This document shows, piece by piece, positions 50,356 to 63,056 of a stretch of 64,000 bases of DNA; the first letter of the stretch is position 1, and each line of letters starts with the position of its first letter. The DNA comes from Posidonia oceanica. Its lineage: Eukaryota; Streptophyta; Magnoliopsida; Alismatales; Posidoniaceae. The notes under the pieces were generated by a model. It was not told the origin of the DNA, made no database searches, and saw only the letters and a program-made list of their open reading frames with translations. A program made the position numbers and the translations under genes. Location of the stretch: NCBI GenBank assembly GCA_037176725.1, contig JAZBRS010000074.1:67088001-67152000 (forward strand), written 5' to 3'.

Positions 50356-53300
50356 GCGATCGATGGGTCCGAAACCTATCCATTCCGTTCGATAAGTCCG
50401 AAACTAATCGTACAACCATTGCGGTCGATGGGTCCGAAACCAATCCTTTCCGGTTGATAAGTCCGTTACTCTTCATCCAACCTTTGCGGTCGATGGGTCC
50501 GAAACCAATCCTTTCCTGTCGAAAAGTCCGTAACTTATCATCAAACCTTTGCGGTCGATGGGTCCGAAACCTATCCTTTTCGGTCGATAAGTCCGTAATT
50601 TATCTTCCAGCCTTTGCGGTCGATGGGTCCGAAACATATCCGTTCTGGTCGATAAGTCCATAATTTATCATCCAACCTTTGCGGTCGATGGGTCTGAAAC
50701 CTATCTGTTCCGGTAGATTAGTCAGTAACACATCATCCAACCTTTGCGGTTGATGGGTCCATAACCTATCCTTTCCGGTCGATAAGTCCGTAACTTATCA
50801 ACCAACCTTTGCGGTCGTTGGGTTTGAAAACTAATCTTTCCGGTCGGTAAGTCCGTAACTTATCATCCATCCTTTGCGGTCGTTGGGTCCGAAACCTATC
50901 CTTTCCGGTCGATAAGCCTGAAAAGTATCATCCAACCTTTGCGGTCGATGGGTCCCAAACCTATCCTTTCCGGTCGATAAGTACGTAACTTAACATCCAA
51001 CATTTGCGGTCGAAAGGTCCGAAACCTATCCTTTCCGATCGATAAGTCCGTAACTTATCATCCAACCTTTGCAGTCGATGGGTCCGAAACCTATCCTTTC
51101 CGATCGATAAGTCCGTAACTTATCATCCAACCTTTGTGGTCGATGGGTTCGAAACCTATCCTTTCTAGTCGATAAGTCTGTAACTTCTCATCCAACCTTT
51201 GCGGTCGATGGGTCCGAAACCTATCCTTTCCGGTCGATAAGTACGTAACTTATCATCCAACCTTTGCGGTCGATGGGTCCGAAATCTATCCTTTCCGGTC
51301 GATAAGTCCGTAACTTATCATCCGACCGTTGCGGTCGATGGGTCTGAAACCTATCCTTTCCAGTCGAATAGTCCGAAACTTATCATCCAACCTTTGCGGT
51401 CGATGGGTCCGAAACCAATCCTTTCCGGTCGATAAGTCCGAAACTTATCATCCAACCTTTGCGGTCGATAGGTTCGAAACCCAGCCTTTCCGGTCGATAA
51501 GTCCGAAACTTATCATCCAACCTTTGCAGTCGATGGGTCCGAAACCTATCCTTTCCGGTCGATAAGTCCGTAACTTATCATACAACCTTTGCGGTCGATA
51601 GGTCCAAACCCAATCCTTTCGTGTCGATAAGTCCGTTACTTTTCATCCAACCATTGCGGTCGATAGGTCCGAAACCTATCCTTTCCGGTCGATAAGTCCG
51701 TAAATTATCATCCAACCTTTGCGGTCGATGGGTCCGAAATCTATCCTTTCTGGTTGATAAGTCCGTAACTTATCATCCAACCTTTGCGGTCGATAGGTTC
51801 GAAACCTATCCTTTCCTGTCGATAAGTCCGTAACTTATCATCCAACCTTTGCGGTCGATGGGTTCGAAACCTATCCTTTCTAGTCGATAAGTCCGTAACT
51901 TATCATCCAACCTTCGCGGTCGATAGGTTCGAAACCCAGCCATTCCGGTCGATAAGTCCGAAACTTATCATCCAACCTTTGCAGTCGATGGGTCCGAAAC
52001 CTATCCTTTCCAGTCGATAAGTCCGTAACTTATCATACAACCTTTGCGGTCGATAGGTCCAAACCCTATCCTTTCGGGTCGATAAGTCCGTTACTTTTCA
52101 TCCAACCATTGCGGTCGATAGGTCCGAAACCAATCCTTTCTGGTCGATAAGTCCGTAACTTATCATCCAACCTTTGCGATCGATACGTCCGAAACCTATC
52201 CAATCCGGTCGATAAGTCCGTAACTTATCATCCAACCTTTGCGGTCGATGGGTTCGAAACCTATCCTTTCTAGTCGATAAGTCCGCAACTATTCATCCAA
52301 CCTTTGCGGTCGACGGGTCCGAAAGCAATCCTTTCCTGTCGATAAATCCGTAATTTATCATCCAACCTTTGCAGTCGATGGGTCCGAAACCGATCCTTTC
52401 CTATCGATAAGCCTGTAACTCATCATCCAACCTTTGCGGTCGATGGGTCCGAAACATATCCTTTCCGGTCGATAAGTCCGAAACTTAACGTCCTACCCTT
52501 GCGGTCGATAGGTCCCAAACCTATCCTTTCCGGTCGATAAGTCCGTAACTTATCATCCGACCGTTGCGGTCGGTGGGTCTGAAACCTATCCTTTCCAGTC
52601 GAAAAGTCCGAAACTTATCATCCAACCATTGCGGTCGATGGGTCCGAAACCTATCCTTTCCGGTCGATAGGTCCGAAACTTATCGTCCAACCTTTGCGGT
52701 CGATAGGTCCGAAACCTATCCTTTCCGGCCGATAAGTCCGAAACTTAACATCCAACCTTTGCGGTCGATGGGTCCGAAACCTATCCTTTCCGGTCGATAT
52801 GTCCGTGACTTATCATACAACCTTTGCGGTCGAAATGTCCAAACCCTATCCGTTCGGGTCGATAAGTCCGTTACTTTTCATCCAACCATTGCGGTCGATA
52901 GGTCTGAAACCTATCCTTTCCGGTCGATAAGTCCGAAACTTATCATCAAACCTTTGCGGTCGATAGGTCCGAAACCGATCCTATCCGGTCGATAAGTCCG
53001 TAACTGATCATCCAACCATTGCAGTCGATGGGTCTGAAACCTATCCTTTCCGGTCGATAAGTCAGTAACTTATCATCCAACCTTTGCGGTCGATATGTCC
53101 GAAACCTATCCTATCCGGTCGATAAGTCCGTAACTTATCATCCAACCTTTGCGGTCGTTGGGTCCAAAACCTATCCTTTCAGGTCGATAAGTCGGAAACT
53201 TATCATCCTACGTTTGCGGTCGGTAGGTCCGAAACCTATCCTTTCCAGTCGACAAGTCCGAAACTTATCATCCAACCATTGCGGTCGATGGGTCCTAAAC

Positions 53301-56300
53301 CAATCCTTTGCGGTCGATGGGTCCGAAACCAATCCGTTCCGATCGATGGGTCCGAAACCTATCCTTTCCAGTCGAAAAGTCCGTAACATATCATCCAACC
53401 GTTGCGGTCGATGGGTCCGAAACCTAACCTTTCCGGTCGATAAGTCCGTAATTTATCATCCAGCCTTTGCGGTCGATGGGTCCGAAACTTATCCGTTCCG
53501 GTCGATAAGTCCGTAATTTATCATCCAACCATTGCGGTCGATGGGTCTGAAACCTATCCTTTCCGGTAGATAAGTCCGTAACTCATCATCCAACCTTTGC
53601 GGTTGATGGGTCCGAAACCTATCCTATCCGGTCGATAAGTCCGTAACTTATCATCCAACCTTTGCGGTCGTTGGGTTCGAAAACTATCCTTTCCGGTCGG
53701 TAAGTCCGTAACTTATCATCCATCCTTTGCGGTCGTTGGGTCCGAAACCTATCCTTTCCGGTCGATAAGCCTGAAAATTATCATCCAACCTTTGCGGTCG
53801 ATGGGTCCCAAAACTATCCTTTCCGGTCGATAAGTACGTAACTTAACATCCAACATTTGCGGTCGAAAGGTCCGAAACCTATCCTTTCCGATCGATAAGT
53901 CCGTAACTTATCATCCAACCTTTGCGGTCGATGGGTCCGAAACCTATCCTTTTCGGTCGATAAGTCCGTAACTTATCATACAACCTTTGCGGTCGATAGG
54001 TCCAAACCCTATCCTTTCGTGTCGATAAGTCCGTTACTTTTCATCCAACCATTGCGGTCGATAGGTCTGAAACCTATCCTTTCCGGTCGATAAGTCCGAA
54101 ACTTGTCATCAAACCTTTGCGGTCGATTAGTCCGAAACCGATCCTTTCTGGTCGATAAGTCCGTAACTTATCATCCAACCTTTGCGGTCGATGGGTCCGA
54201 AACCTATCCTTTCCGGTCGATAAGTCCGTAACTTATCATCCAACCTTTGCGGTCGATATGTCCGAAACCTATCCTATCCGGTCGATAAGTCCGTAACTTA
54301 TCATCCAACCTTTGCGGTCGATGGGTTCGAAACCTATCCTTTCTATTCGATAAGTCCGTAACTTATCATCCAACCTTTGCGGTCGACGGGTACGAAACCA
54401 ATCCTTTCCGGTCGATAAGTCCGTAACTTATCATCCAACCTATGCAGTCGATGGGTCCGAAACCGATCCTTTCCGGTCGATAAGTCCGTAACTCATCATC
54501 CAACCTTTGCGGTCGTTGGGTCCAAAACCAATCCTTTCCGGTCGATAAGTCCGAAACTTATCGTCCTACCTTTGCGGTCGATGGGTCCCAAACCAATCCT
54601 TTCCGGTCGATAAGTCCGTAACTTATCATCCGACCGTTGCGGTCGATGGGTCTGAAACCTATCCTTTCCAGTCGAAAAGTCCGAAACTTATCATCCAACC
54701 TTTGCGGTCGATGGGTCCGAAACCTATCCTTTCCGGTCGATAAGTCCGAAACTTATCATCCAACCTTTGCGGTCGATAGGTCCGAAACCTATCCTTTCCG
54801 GTCGATAAGTCCGAAACTTATCATCCAACCTTTGCGGCCGATGGGTCCGAAACCTATCCTTTCCGGTCGATAAGTCCGTAACTTATCATACAACCTTTGC
54901 GGTCGATAGGTCCGAACCCTATCCTTTCGGGTCGATAAGTCCGTTACTTTTCATCCAACCATTGCGGTCGATAGGTCCGAAACCTATCCTTTCCGGTCGA
55001 TAAGTCCGAAACTTATCGTTAATCCTTTGCGGTCGATAGGTCCGAAACCGATCCTTTCCGGTCGATAAGTCCGTAACTTATCATCCAACCATTGCTGTCG
55101 ATGGGTCCGAAACCTATCCTTTCCGGTCGATAAGTCCGTAACTTATCATCCAACCTTTGCGGTCGATATGTCCGAAATCTATCCTATCCGGTCGATAAGT
55201 CCGTAACTTATCATCCAACCTTTGCTGTCGTTGGGTCCGAAACCTATCCTTTCTGGTCGATAAGTCTGAAACTTATCATCCAACCTTTGCGGTCGGTAGG
55301 TCCGAAACCTATCCTTTCCAGTCGACAAGTCCGAAACTTATCATCCAACCATTGCGGTCGCTGGGTCCGAAACCTATCCTTTCCGTTCGATAAGTCCGAA
55401 ACTAAACGTACATCCATTGCGGTCGATGGGTCCGAATCCAATCCTTTCGGGTCGATAAGTCCGTTACTCTTCATCCAACCTTTGCTGTCGATGGGTCCGA
55501 AACCTATCCTTTCCAGTCGAAAAGTCCGTAACTTATCATCCAACCTTTGCGGTCGATGGGTCCGAAACCTATCCTTTCCGGTCGATAAGTCCGTAATTTA
55601 TCATCCAGCCTTTGCGGTCGATGGGTCCGAAACATATCCGTTCCGGTCGATAAGTCAGTAATTTATCATACAACCTTTGCGGTCGATGGGTCTGAAACCT
55701 ATCCGTTCCGGTAGATTAGTCCGTAACACATCATCCATCCTTTGCGGTTGATTGGTCCGAAACCTATCCTTTCGGGTCGATAAGTCCGTAACGTATCATC
55801 CAACCTTTGCGGTCGTTGGGTTCGAAAACTATCCTTTCCGGTCGGTAAGTCCGTAACTTATCATCCATCCTTTGCGGTCGTTGGGTCCGAAACCTATCCT
55901 TTCCGATCGATAAGCCTGAAAATTATCATCCAACCTTTGTTGTCGATGGCTCCCAAACCTATCCTTTCCGGTCGATAAGTACGTAACTTAACATCCAACA
56001 TTTGCGGTCGAAAAGTCCGAAACCTATCCTTTCCGATCGATAAGTCCGTAACTTATCATCCAACCTTTGCGGTCGATGGGTCCGAAACCTATCCTTTCCG
56101 ATCGATAAGTCCGTAACTTATCATCCAACCTTTGTGGTCGATGGGTTCGAAACCTATCCTTTCTAGTCGATAAGTCTGTAACTTATCATCCAACCTTTGC
56201 GGTCGATGGGTCCGAAACCTATCCTTTCCAGTCGATAAGTCCATAAATTATCATCCAACCTTTGCGGTCGATGGGTCCGAAACCAATCCTTTCCGGTCGA
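50356..56300. repeat. rearranged HOR relatives, 4,998-bp duplication
   Basis: About 48,200-51,300 matches about 53,200-56,300 at an offset of 4,998 bp, which is 76 units plus two A halves. Shared marks include the cggtaggtcc landmark (48,223/53,221 and 50,296/55,294) and, after it, cgttcgataagtccgaaacta with a gttactcttcatcc unit. Between them, 51,329 and 54,637 share a gaccgttgcgg start at an offset of 3,308 bp (50 units plus two A halves). It contains only satellite. Confidence 0.75.
53283..53369 (+). repeat. A-A-A-B unit, fourth copy
   Basis: This is the three-A arrangement 4,998 bp after the copy at 48,285. It has private changes (gggtcctaaacc and ccgttccgatcg). Confidence 0.92.
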
Positions 56301-59300
56301 TAAGTCCGTTACATATCATCCAACCATTGCGGTCAATGGGTCCGAAACCTATCCTTTCCGGTCGATAAGTCCGAAACATATCATCCAACCATTGCGGTCG
56401 ATGGGCCCGAAACCTAACCTTTCCGATCGATATGTCTGTAACTTATCATCCAACCTTTGCTGTCGATGGGTCCGAAACCTATACTTTCCGGTCAATAAGT
56501 CCGAAACTTATCATCCAACCTTTGCGGTCAATGGGTCCGAAACCTATCCTTTCCGTTCGATAAGTCCGTAACTTATCACACAACCTTTGCGGTCGAATGG
56601 TCCAAAACCTATCCTTTCCGGTCGATAAGTCCGTTACTTTTCATCCAACCATTGCGGTCGATAGGTCCGAAATCTATCCTTTCCGGTCGATAAGTCCGAA
56701 ACTTATCATCCAACCTTTGCGGTCGATAGGTCCGAAACCTATCCTTTCCGGTCGATAAGTCCGTAACTTATCATCCAACCTTTGCGGTCGATGGGTCCGA
56801 AACCTATCCTTTCCGGTCGATAAGTCCGTAACTTATCATCCAACCTTTGCAGTCGATTGGTCCGAAACCTATCCTATCCGGTCGATAAGTCCGTAACTTA
56901 TCGTCCAACCTTTGCGGTCGTTGGGTCCGAAACCTAACCTTTCTGGTCGATAAGTCTGAAACTTATCATCCTACCTTTGCGGTTGATAGGTCCGAAACCT
57001 ATCCTTTCCGGTCGACAAGTCCGAAACTAATCATCCAACCATTGCGGTCGATGGGTCCGAAACCTATCCTTTCCGGTCGATAAGTCCGTAATTTATCATC
57101 CAACCTTTGCAGTCGATGGGTCCGAAACCGATCCGTTCCGGTCGACAAGTCCGTAACTCATCATCCAACCATTGCGGTCGATGGGTCCGAAACCTAACCA
57201 TTCTAGTCGATAAGTCCGTAACTTATCATCCAACCTTTGCGGTCGACGGGTCCGAAACCTATCCCTTCCGGTCGATAAGTCCGTTACTTTTCATCCAACC
57301 AATGCGGTCGATAGGTCCGAATCCTATCCTTTCCGGTCGATAAGTCCGAAACTTATCATACAACCTTTGCAGTCGATGGTCCGAAACCAATCCAATCCGG
57401 TCGATAAGTCCGTAACTTATCATCAAACCTTTGCGGTCGATGGGTCCGTAACCTATCCTTTCCGGTCGATAAGTCCGTAACATATCATCCAACCAATGTG
57501 GTCGATGGGTCCGAAACCTATCCCTTCCGATCGATAAGTCCGTAACTTATCTTTCAACCTTTGCTGTCGATGGGTCCGTAACCAAAACTTTCCGGTCAAT
57601 AAGTCCGAAACTTAACATCCAACCATTGCGGTCGATGGGTCCGAAACCTATCCTTCCCGGTCGATAAGTCCAAAAATTATCTGCCAACCTTTGCAGTCGA
57701 TAGGTCCAAAACCTATCCTTTCCGGTCGATTAGTTCGAAACTTATCGTCCAACCATTGCGGTCGATGGGTCCGAAACCAATCCTTTCCGTTCGATAAGTC
57801 CGAAACTAATCATCCAACCTTTGCGGTCGATAGGTCTGAAACCTATCCATTCCGGTCGAAAAGTCCGTAACTTATCATCCAACCTTTGCGGTCGATCGGT
57901 CTGAAACCTATCCTTTCCAGTCGATATGTCCGAAACTTATCATCCAACCTTTGCGGTCCATTGGTCTGAAACCTATCCTTTCCGGTCCATAAGTCCGTCA
58001 CTTATCATCCAACCGTTGCGGTCGATGGGTCCGAAACCTATCCTTTCCGGTCGATAAGTCCGTAACTTAACATCCAACCTTTGCGGTCGATCGGTCCGAA
58101 ACCAATCCTTTTCGGTCTATAAGTCCGTAATTTATCATCCAACCATAGCGGTCGATGGGTACGAAACCTATCCTTTCCGGTCGATAAGTCTGTAACATAT
58201 CATCCAACCGTTGCGGTCGATGGGTCCGAAACCTATCCTTTCCAGTCGATTATTCTGATACTTATCATCCTACTTTTGCAGTCGATGGGTCCGCAACCTA
58301 TCCTTTCCAGTCGATAAGTCCGTAACTTATCATCCAACCTTTGCGGTCGATGGGTCCGAAACCTATCCTTTCCAGTCGATAAGTCCGAAACTTATCATCA
58401 AACCTTTGCGGTCGATGGGTCCGAAACCTATCCTATCCGGTTGATAAGTCCGTAACTTATCATCCAACCTTTGCGGTCGGTAGGACCGAAACCAATCCAT
58501 TCCGGTCGATAAGTCCGTAACTTATCATCCAACCTTTGCGGTCGATGGGTTCAAAACCTATCCTTTCTAGTCGATAAGTCCGGAACTTATCATCCAACCT
58601 TTGCGGTCGACGGGTCTGAAACCTATCCTTTCCAGTCAATAAGTCCGTAATTTATCATCCAACCTTTGCTGTCGATGGGTCCGAAACCGATCCTTTCCTG
58701 TCGATAAGTCCGTAACTCATCATCCAACCATTGCGGTCGATGGGTCTGAAACCTATCCTTTCCAGTCGATAAGTCAGTAACTTATCATCCAACCTTTGCG
58801 GTCGACGGGTCCGAAACCTATCCTTTCCGGTCGATAAGCGTGTAATTTATCATCCAACCTTTGCAGTCGATGGGTCCGAAACCTATCCTTTCCGGTCTAT
58901 AAGTCCGGAACTCTTCATCCAACCTTTGCGGTCGATGGGTCCGAAACCTATCCTTTCCGGTCGGTAAGTCCGAAACTTATCATCCTACCTTTGCGGTCGA
59001 TGGGTCCCAAACCTATCCATTCCGGTTGATAAGTCCGTAACTTATCATCCGACCGTTGCGGTCGATGGGTCTGAAACCTATCCTTTCCGGTCGATAAGTC
59101 CGAAACTTATCATCCAACCTTTGCGGTCGATAGTTCTGAAACCTATCCTTTCCGGTCGATAAGTCCGAAACTTATCATCCAATCGTTGCGGCCGATGGGT
59201 CCGAAACCTATCCTTTCCGGTCGAAAGGTCCCTAACTTATCATACAACCATTGCGGTCGATTGGTCCAAAACGTATCCTTTCCGGACGATAATTCCGTTA

Positions 59301-60904
59301 CTTTTCATCCAACCATTGCGGTCGATAGGTCCGAAACCTATCCTTTCCGATCGATAAGTCCGAAACTTATCATCCAACATTTGCGGTCGATAGATCCGAA
59401 ACCTATCCTTTCCGGTCGATAAGACCGTAACTTATCATCCAACCGTTGCGGTCGATGGGTCTGAAACCTAACCTTTCCGGCCGATAAGTCCGTAAGTTAT
59501 CATCCAACCATTGCGGTCGATAGGTCCGAAAACTATCCTATCCGGTCGATAAGTCCATAATTATCATCCAACCTTCGCGGTCGTTGGGTCCGAAACCTAT
59601 CCTTTCCGGTCGATAAGTCTGAAACTTATCATCCTACCATTGCGGTCGATAGGTCCGAAACCTATCCTTTCCGGTCGACAAGTCCGAAACTTATCATCCA
59701 ACCATTGCGGTCGATGGGTCCAAAACCTATCCTTTCCGTTCGATAAGTCTGAAACTTATCATACATCCTTTGCGGTCGATAGGTCCGAAACCAATCCGTC
59801 CCGGTCGAAAAGTCCGTAACTTATCATCCAACCTCTGCGGTCGTTGAGTCTGAAAGCTATCCTTTCCGGTTGATAAGTCCGTAACTTATCATCAAACCTT
59901 TGCGGTCGATGGGTCCGAAACCTATCCTTTCCGGTCGATATGTCCGTAACTTATCATCCAACCTTTGCTGTCGATGGGTCCGAACCTATCCTTTCCGGTC
60001 GATAAGTCCGTAATTTATCATCCAACTGCTGCTGTCGATGAGTCCGAAACCTATCCTTTCCAGTCGATAAGTCCGTAACTTATCTACCAACCTTTGCGGT
60101 CGTTGGGTCCGAATCCTATCCTTTCCGGTCGATAAGTCCATAACTTATGATCCAACCTTCGCGGTCGTTGGGTCCGAAACCAATCCTTTCCGGTCGATAA
60201 GTCAGAAACTTATCATCCAACCTTTGCGGTCGATGGGTCCAAAACCTATCCATTCCGGTCGACAAGTCCGTAACTTATCATCCAACCGTTGCGGTCGATA
60301 GGACCGAAACCTATCCTTTCCGGTCGATAAGTCCGTAACTTATGATCCAACCATTGTAGTCGATGGGTCCGTAACCTATCCTTTCCGATCGATAAGTCCG
60401 TAACTTATCATCCAACCTTTGCTGTCGATGGGTCCGAAACCTATACATTCCGGTCGTTAAGTCCGAAACTTATCATCCAACCTTTGCGGTCGATGGGTCT
60501 GAAACCTACCCTTTCCGGTCGATAAGTTCGAAACTTATCAGCCAACCTTTGCAGTCGATTGGTTCGATACCTATCCTTTCCGGTCGATAAGTCCGAAACT
60601 TATCGTCCAACCTTTCCAGTCGATAAGTCCGAAACTTATCATCCAACATTTGCGGTCGATAGGTCTGTAACCTATCCTTTCCGGTCGATAAGTCCGTAAC
60701 TTATCTTCCAACCTTTGCGGTCGATCGGTCTAAAACCTATCCTTTCCGTTCGATAAGTCCGTAACTTTTCATCCAACCTTTGCGGTCGATAGGTCCGAAA
60801 CCTATCCTTTCCAGTCGATAAGCCTGAAAATTATCATCCAACCTTTGCGGTCGATGGGTCCCAAACCTATCCTTTCCGGTAGATAAGTCCGTAACTTATC
60901 ATCC
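56301..60904. repeat. divergent right-hand satellite stretch
   Basis: Units here keep the 65-bp register but carry more private substitutions. I found no long-range duplication by eye. Three single-base deletions lie near 57,379, 59,560 and 59,983. One B-B junction lies at 60,582. No gene or unique DNA was seen. Confidence 0.75.
60582..60653 (+). repeat. B-B junction: missing half A (site 1)
   Basis: Two B halves (60,582-60,617 and 60,618-60,653) are adjacent. The first ends in cctttcc, the normal A end, in place of ctttgc. The exchange therefore probably occurred within the shared cttt of the A and B tails. The change equals exactly one half-unit. Confidence 0.88.
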
Positions 60905-61657
60905 AACCTTTGTAGTCGAAATGTCCGAAACCTATCCTTTCCGATCGATAAGTCCGTAACTTATCATCCAACCTTTGCGGTCGATGGGTCCGAAACCTAT
61001 CCTTTCCGGTAGATAAGTCCATAACTTATCATCCAACCGTTGCGGTCGATATGTCCGAAACCAATCCTTTCCGGTCGATATGTAAGTAACTTATCATCCA
61101 ACCTTTGCGTTCGATGGGTTCGAAACCTATCCTTTCCGGTCGATAAGTCCGTAATTTATCATCCACCCTTTGCAGTCGATGGGTCCGAAACCTATCCTTT
61201 CCGGTCGGTAAGTCCGTAACTCATCATCCAACCTTCGCGGTCGAGGGGTCCGAAACCTATCCTTTCCAGTCGATAAGTCCGTAACTTATCATCCAACCTT
61301 TGCGGTCGACGGGTCCGAAACCTATCCTTTCCGGTAGATAAGTCCGTAATTTATCATCCAACCTTTGCGGTCGATGGGTCCGAAACCTATCCTTTCCGGT
61401 CGATAAGTCCGTAACTCATCATCCAACCTTTGCCATCGATGGGTCCGAAACCTATCCTTTCCGGTCGATAAGTCCGAAACTTATAATCCTACCTTTGCGG
61501 TCGATGGGTCCCAAACCTATCCTTTCAGGTCGATAAGTCCGTAACTTATCATCCGACCTTTGCGGTCGATGGGTCCGAATCCTATCCTTTCCAGTCGATA
61601 AGTCCGAAACTTATCATCCAACCTTTGCGGTCGATGGGTCCGAGAGCTATACTTTCC

Positions 61658-61729
61658 GGTCGATTAGTCCGAAACTTATTATCCAACCTTTGCGGACGAT
61701 AAGTCCGTAACTCATCATCCAACCTTTGC
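61658..61729 (+). repeat. B-B junction: missing half A (site 2)
   Basis: Two B halves (61,658-61,693 and 61,694-61,729) are adjacent. The first ends normally in ctttgc and the second begins ggacgataag. It forms part of the 1,076-bp HOR. Confidence 0.88.
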
Positions 61730-62733
61730 CGTCGATGGGTCCGAAACCTATCCTTTCCGGTCGATAAGTCCGAAACTTATCATCCTACCTTTGCGGTCGA
61801 TGGGTCCCAAACCTATCCTTTCCGTTCGATAAGTCTGAAACTTATCATACAACCTTTGCGGTCGATAGGTCCGAAACCAATCCTATCCGGTCGATACGTA
61901 CGTAACTTATCATCAAACATTTGCGGTCGATGGGTCCGAAACCTATCCTATCCGGTCGATATGTCCGTAACTTATCATCCAACCTTTTCGGTCGAAATGT
62001 CCGAAACCAATCCTTTCCGATCGATAAGTCCGTAACTTATCATCCAACCTTTGCGGTCGATGGGTCCGAAACCTATCCTTTCCAGTAGATAAGTCCGTAA
62101 CTTATCATCCAACCGTTGCGGTCGATATGTCCGAAACCTATCCTTTCCGGTTGATAAGTAAGTAACTTACCATCCAACCTTTGCGTTCGATGGGTTCGAA
62201 ACCTAACCTTTCCGGTCGATAAGTCCGTAATTTGTCATCCAACCTTTGCAGTCGATGGGTCCGAAACCTATCCTTTCCGGTCTGTAAGTCCGTAACTCAT
62301 CATCCAACCTTTGCGGTCGACGGGTCCGAAACCTATCCTTTCCAGTCGATAAGTCCGTAACTTATCATCCAACCTTTGCGGTCGACGGGTCCGAAACCTA
62401 TCCTTTCTGGTAGATAAGTCCGTAATTTATCATCCAACCTTTGCGGTCGATGGGTCCGAAACCTATCCTTTCCGGTCGATAAGTCCGAAACTTATCATCC
62501 TACCTATGCTGTCGAAGGGTCCCAAACCTATCCTTTCCGTTCGATAAGTCTGAAACTTATCATACAACCTTTGCGGTCGATGGGTCCCAAACCTATCCTT
62601 TCTGGTCGATAAGTCCGTAACTTATCATCCGACCGTTGCGGTCGATGGGTCCGAATCCTATCCTTTTCAGTCGATAAGTCCGAAACTTATCATCCAACCT
62701 TTGCGGTCGATGGGTCCGAAACCTATACTTTCC

Positions 62734-62805
62734 GGTCGATTAGTCCGAAACTTATCATCCAACCTTTCCGGTCGATAAGTCCGTAACTCATCATCCAACC
62801 ATTGC
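62734..62805 (+). repeat. B-B junction: missing half A (site 3)
   Basis: Two B halves (62,734-62,769 and 62,770-62,805) are adjacent, 1,076 bp after site 2. Here the first ends in ctttcc rather than ctttgc and the second begins ggtcgataag. The tail differs from site 2 although the HOR position is the same. Confidence 0.88.
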
Positions 62806-63056
62806 CGTCGATGGGTCCGAAACCTATCCTTTCCGGTCGATAAGTCCGAAACTTATCATCCTACCTTTGCGGTCGATGGGTCCCAAACCTATCCTTTTCG
62901 TTCGATAAGACTGAAACTTATCATACAACCTTTGCGGTCGATAGGTCCGAAACCAATCCTATCCGGTCGATACGTACGTAACTTATCATCAAACATTTGC
63001 GGTCGATGGGTCCGAAACCTAGCCTATCCGGTCGATAAGTCCGTAACTTATCATCC

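Larger units (their letters stand above)
60905..63056. repeat. two copies of a 1,076-bp HOR
   Basis: 60,905-61,980 and 61,981-63,056 share ordered marks at a constant 1,076-bp offset: gtcgaaatgtccg (60,915/61,991), gtcgatatgtccg (61,051/62,127 at atg), gcgttcgatgggttcg, the B-B junction (61,658/62,734), gccgtcgatggg (61,731/62,807) and gatacgtacgtaac. The length is 16 units plus one B half. A partial third relative with gcgttcgatgggttcg lies near 63,783, offset 1,596 (24 units plus one B half). Confidence 0.85.

Noticed and set aside
52564..52995. Longest open frame in the window, 143 codons; also a 124-codon frame at 55,287-55,661 and many of about 78 codons, on both strands
   Set aside because: All translate the satellite. 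Since 65 is not a multiple of 3, the frame cycles every 195 bp and stops fall in gaTAAg and cgTAAc. Where a TAA is lost by a point change or an A-A-A-B unit shifts the frame, the opening lengthens. There is no codon bias, no domain and no conservation of frame.
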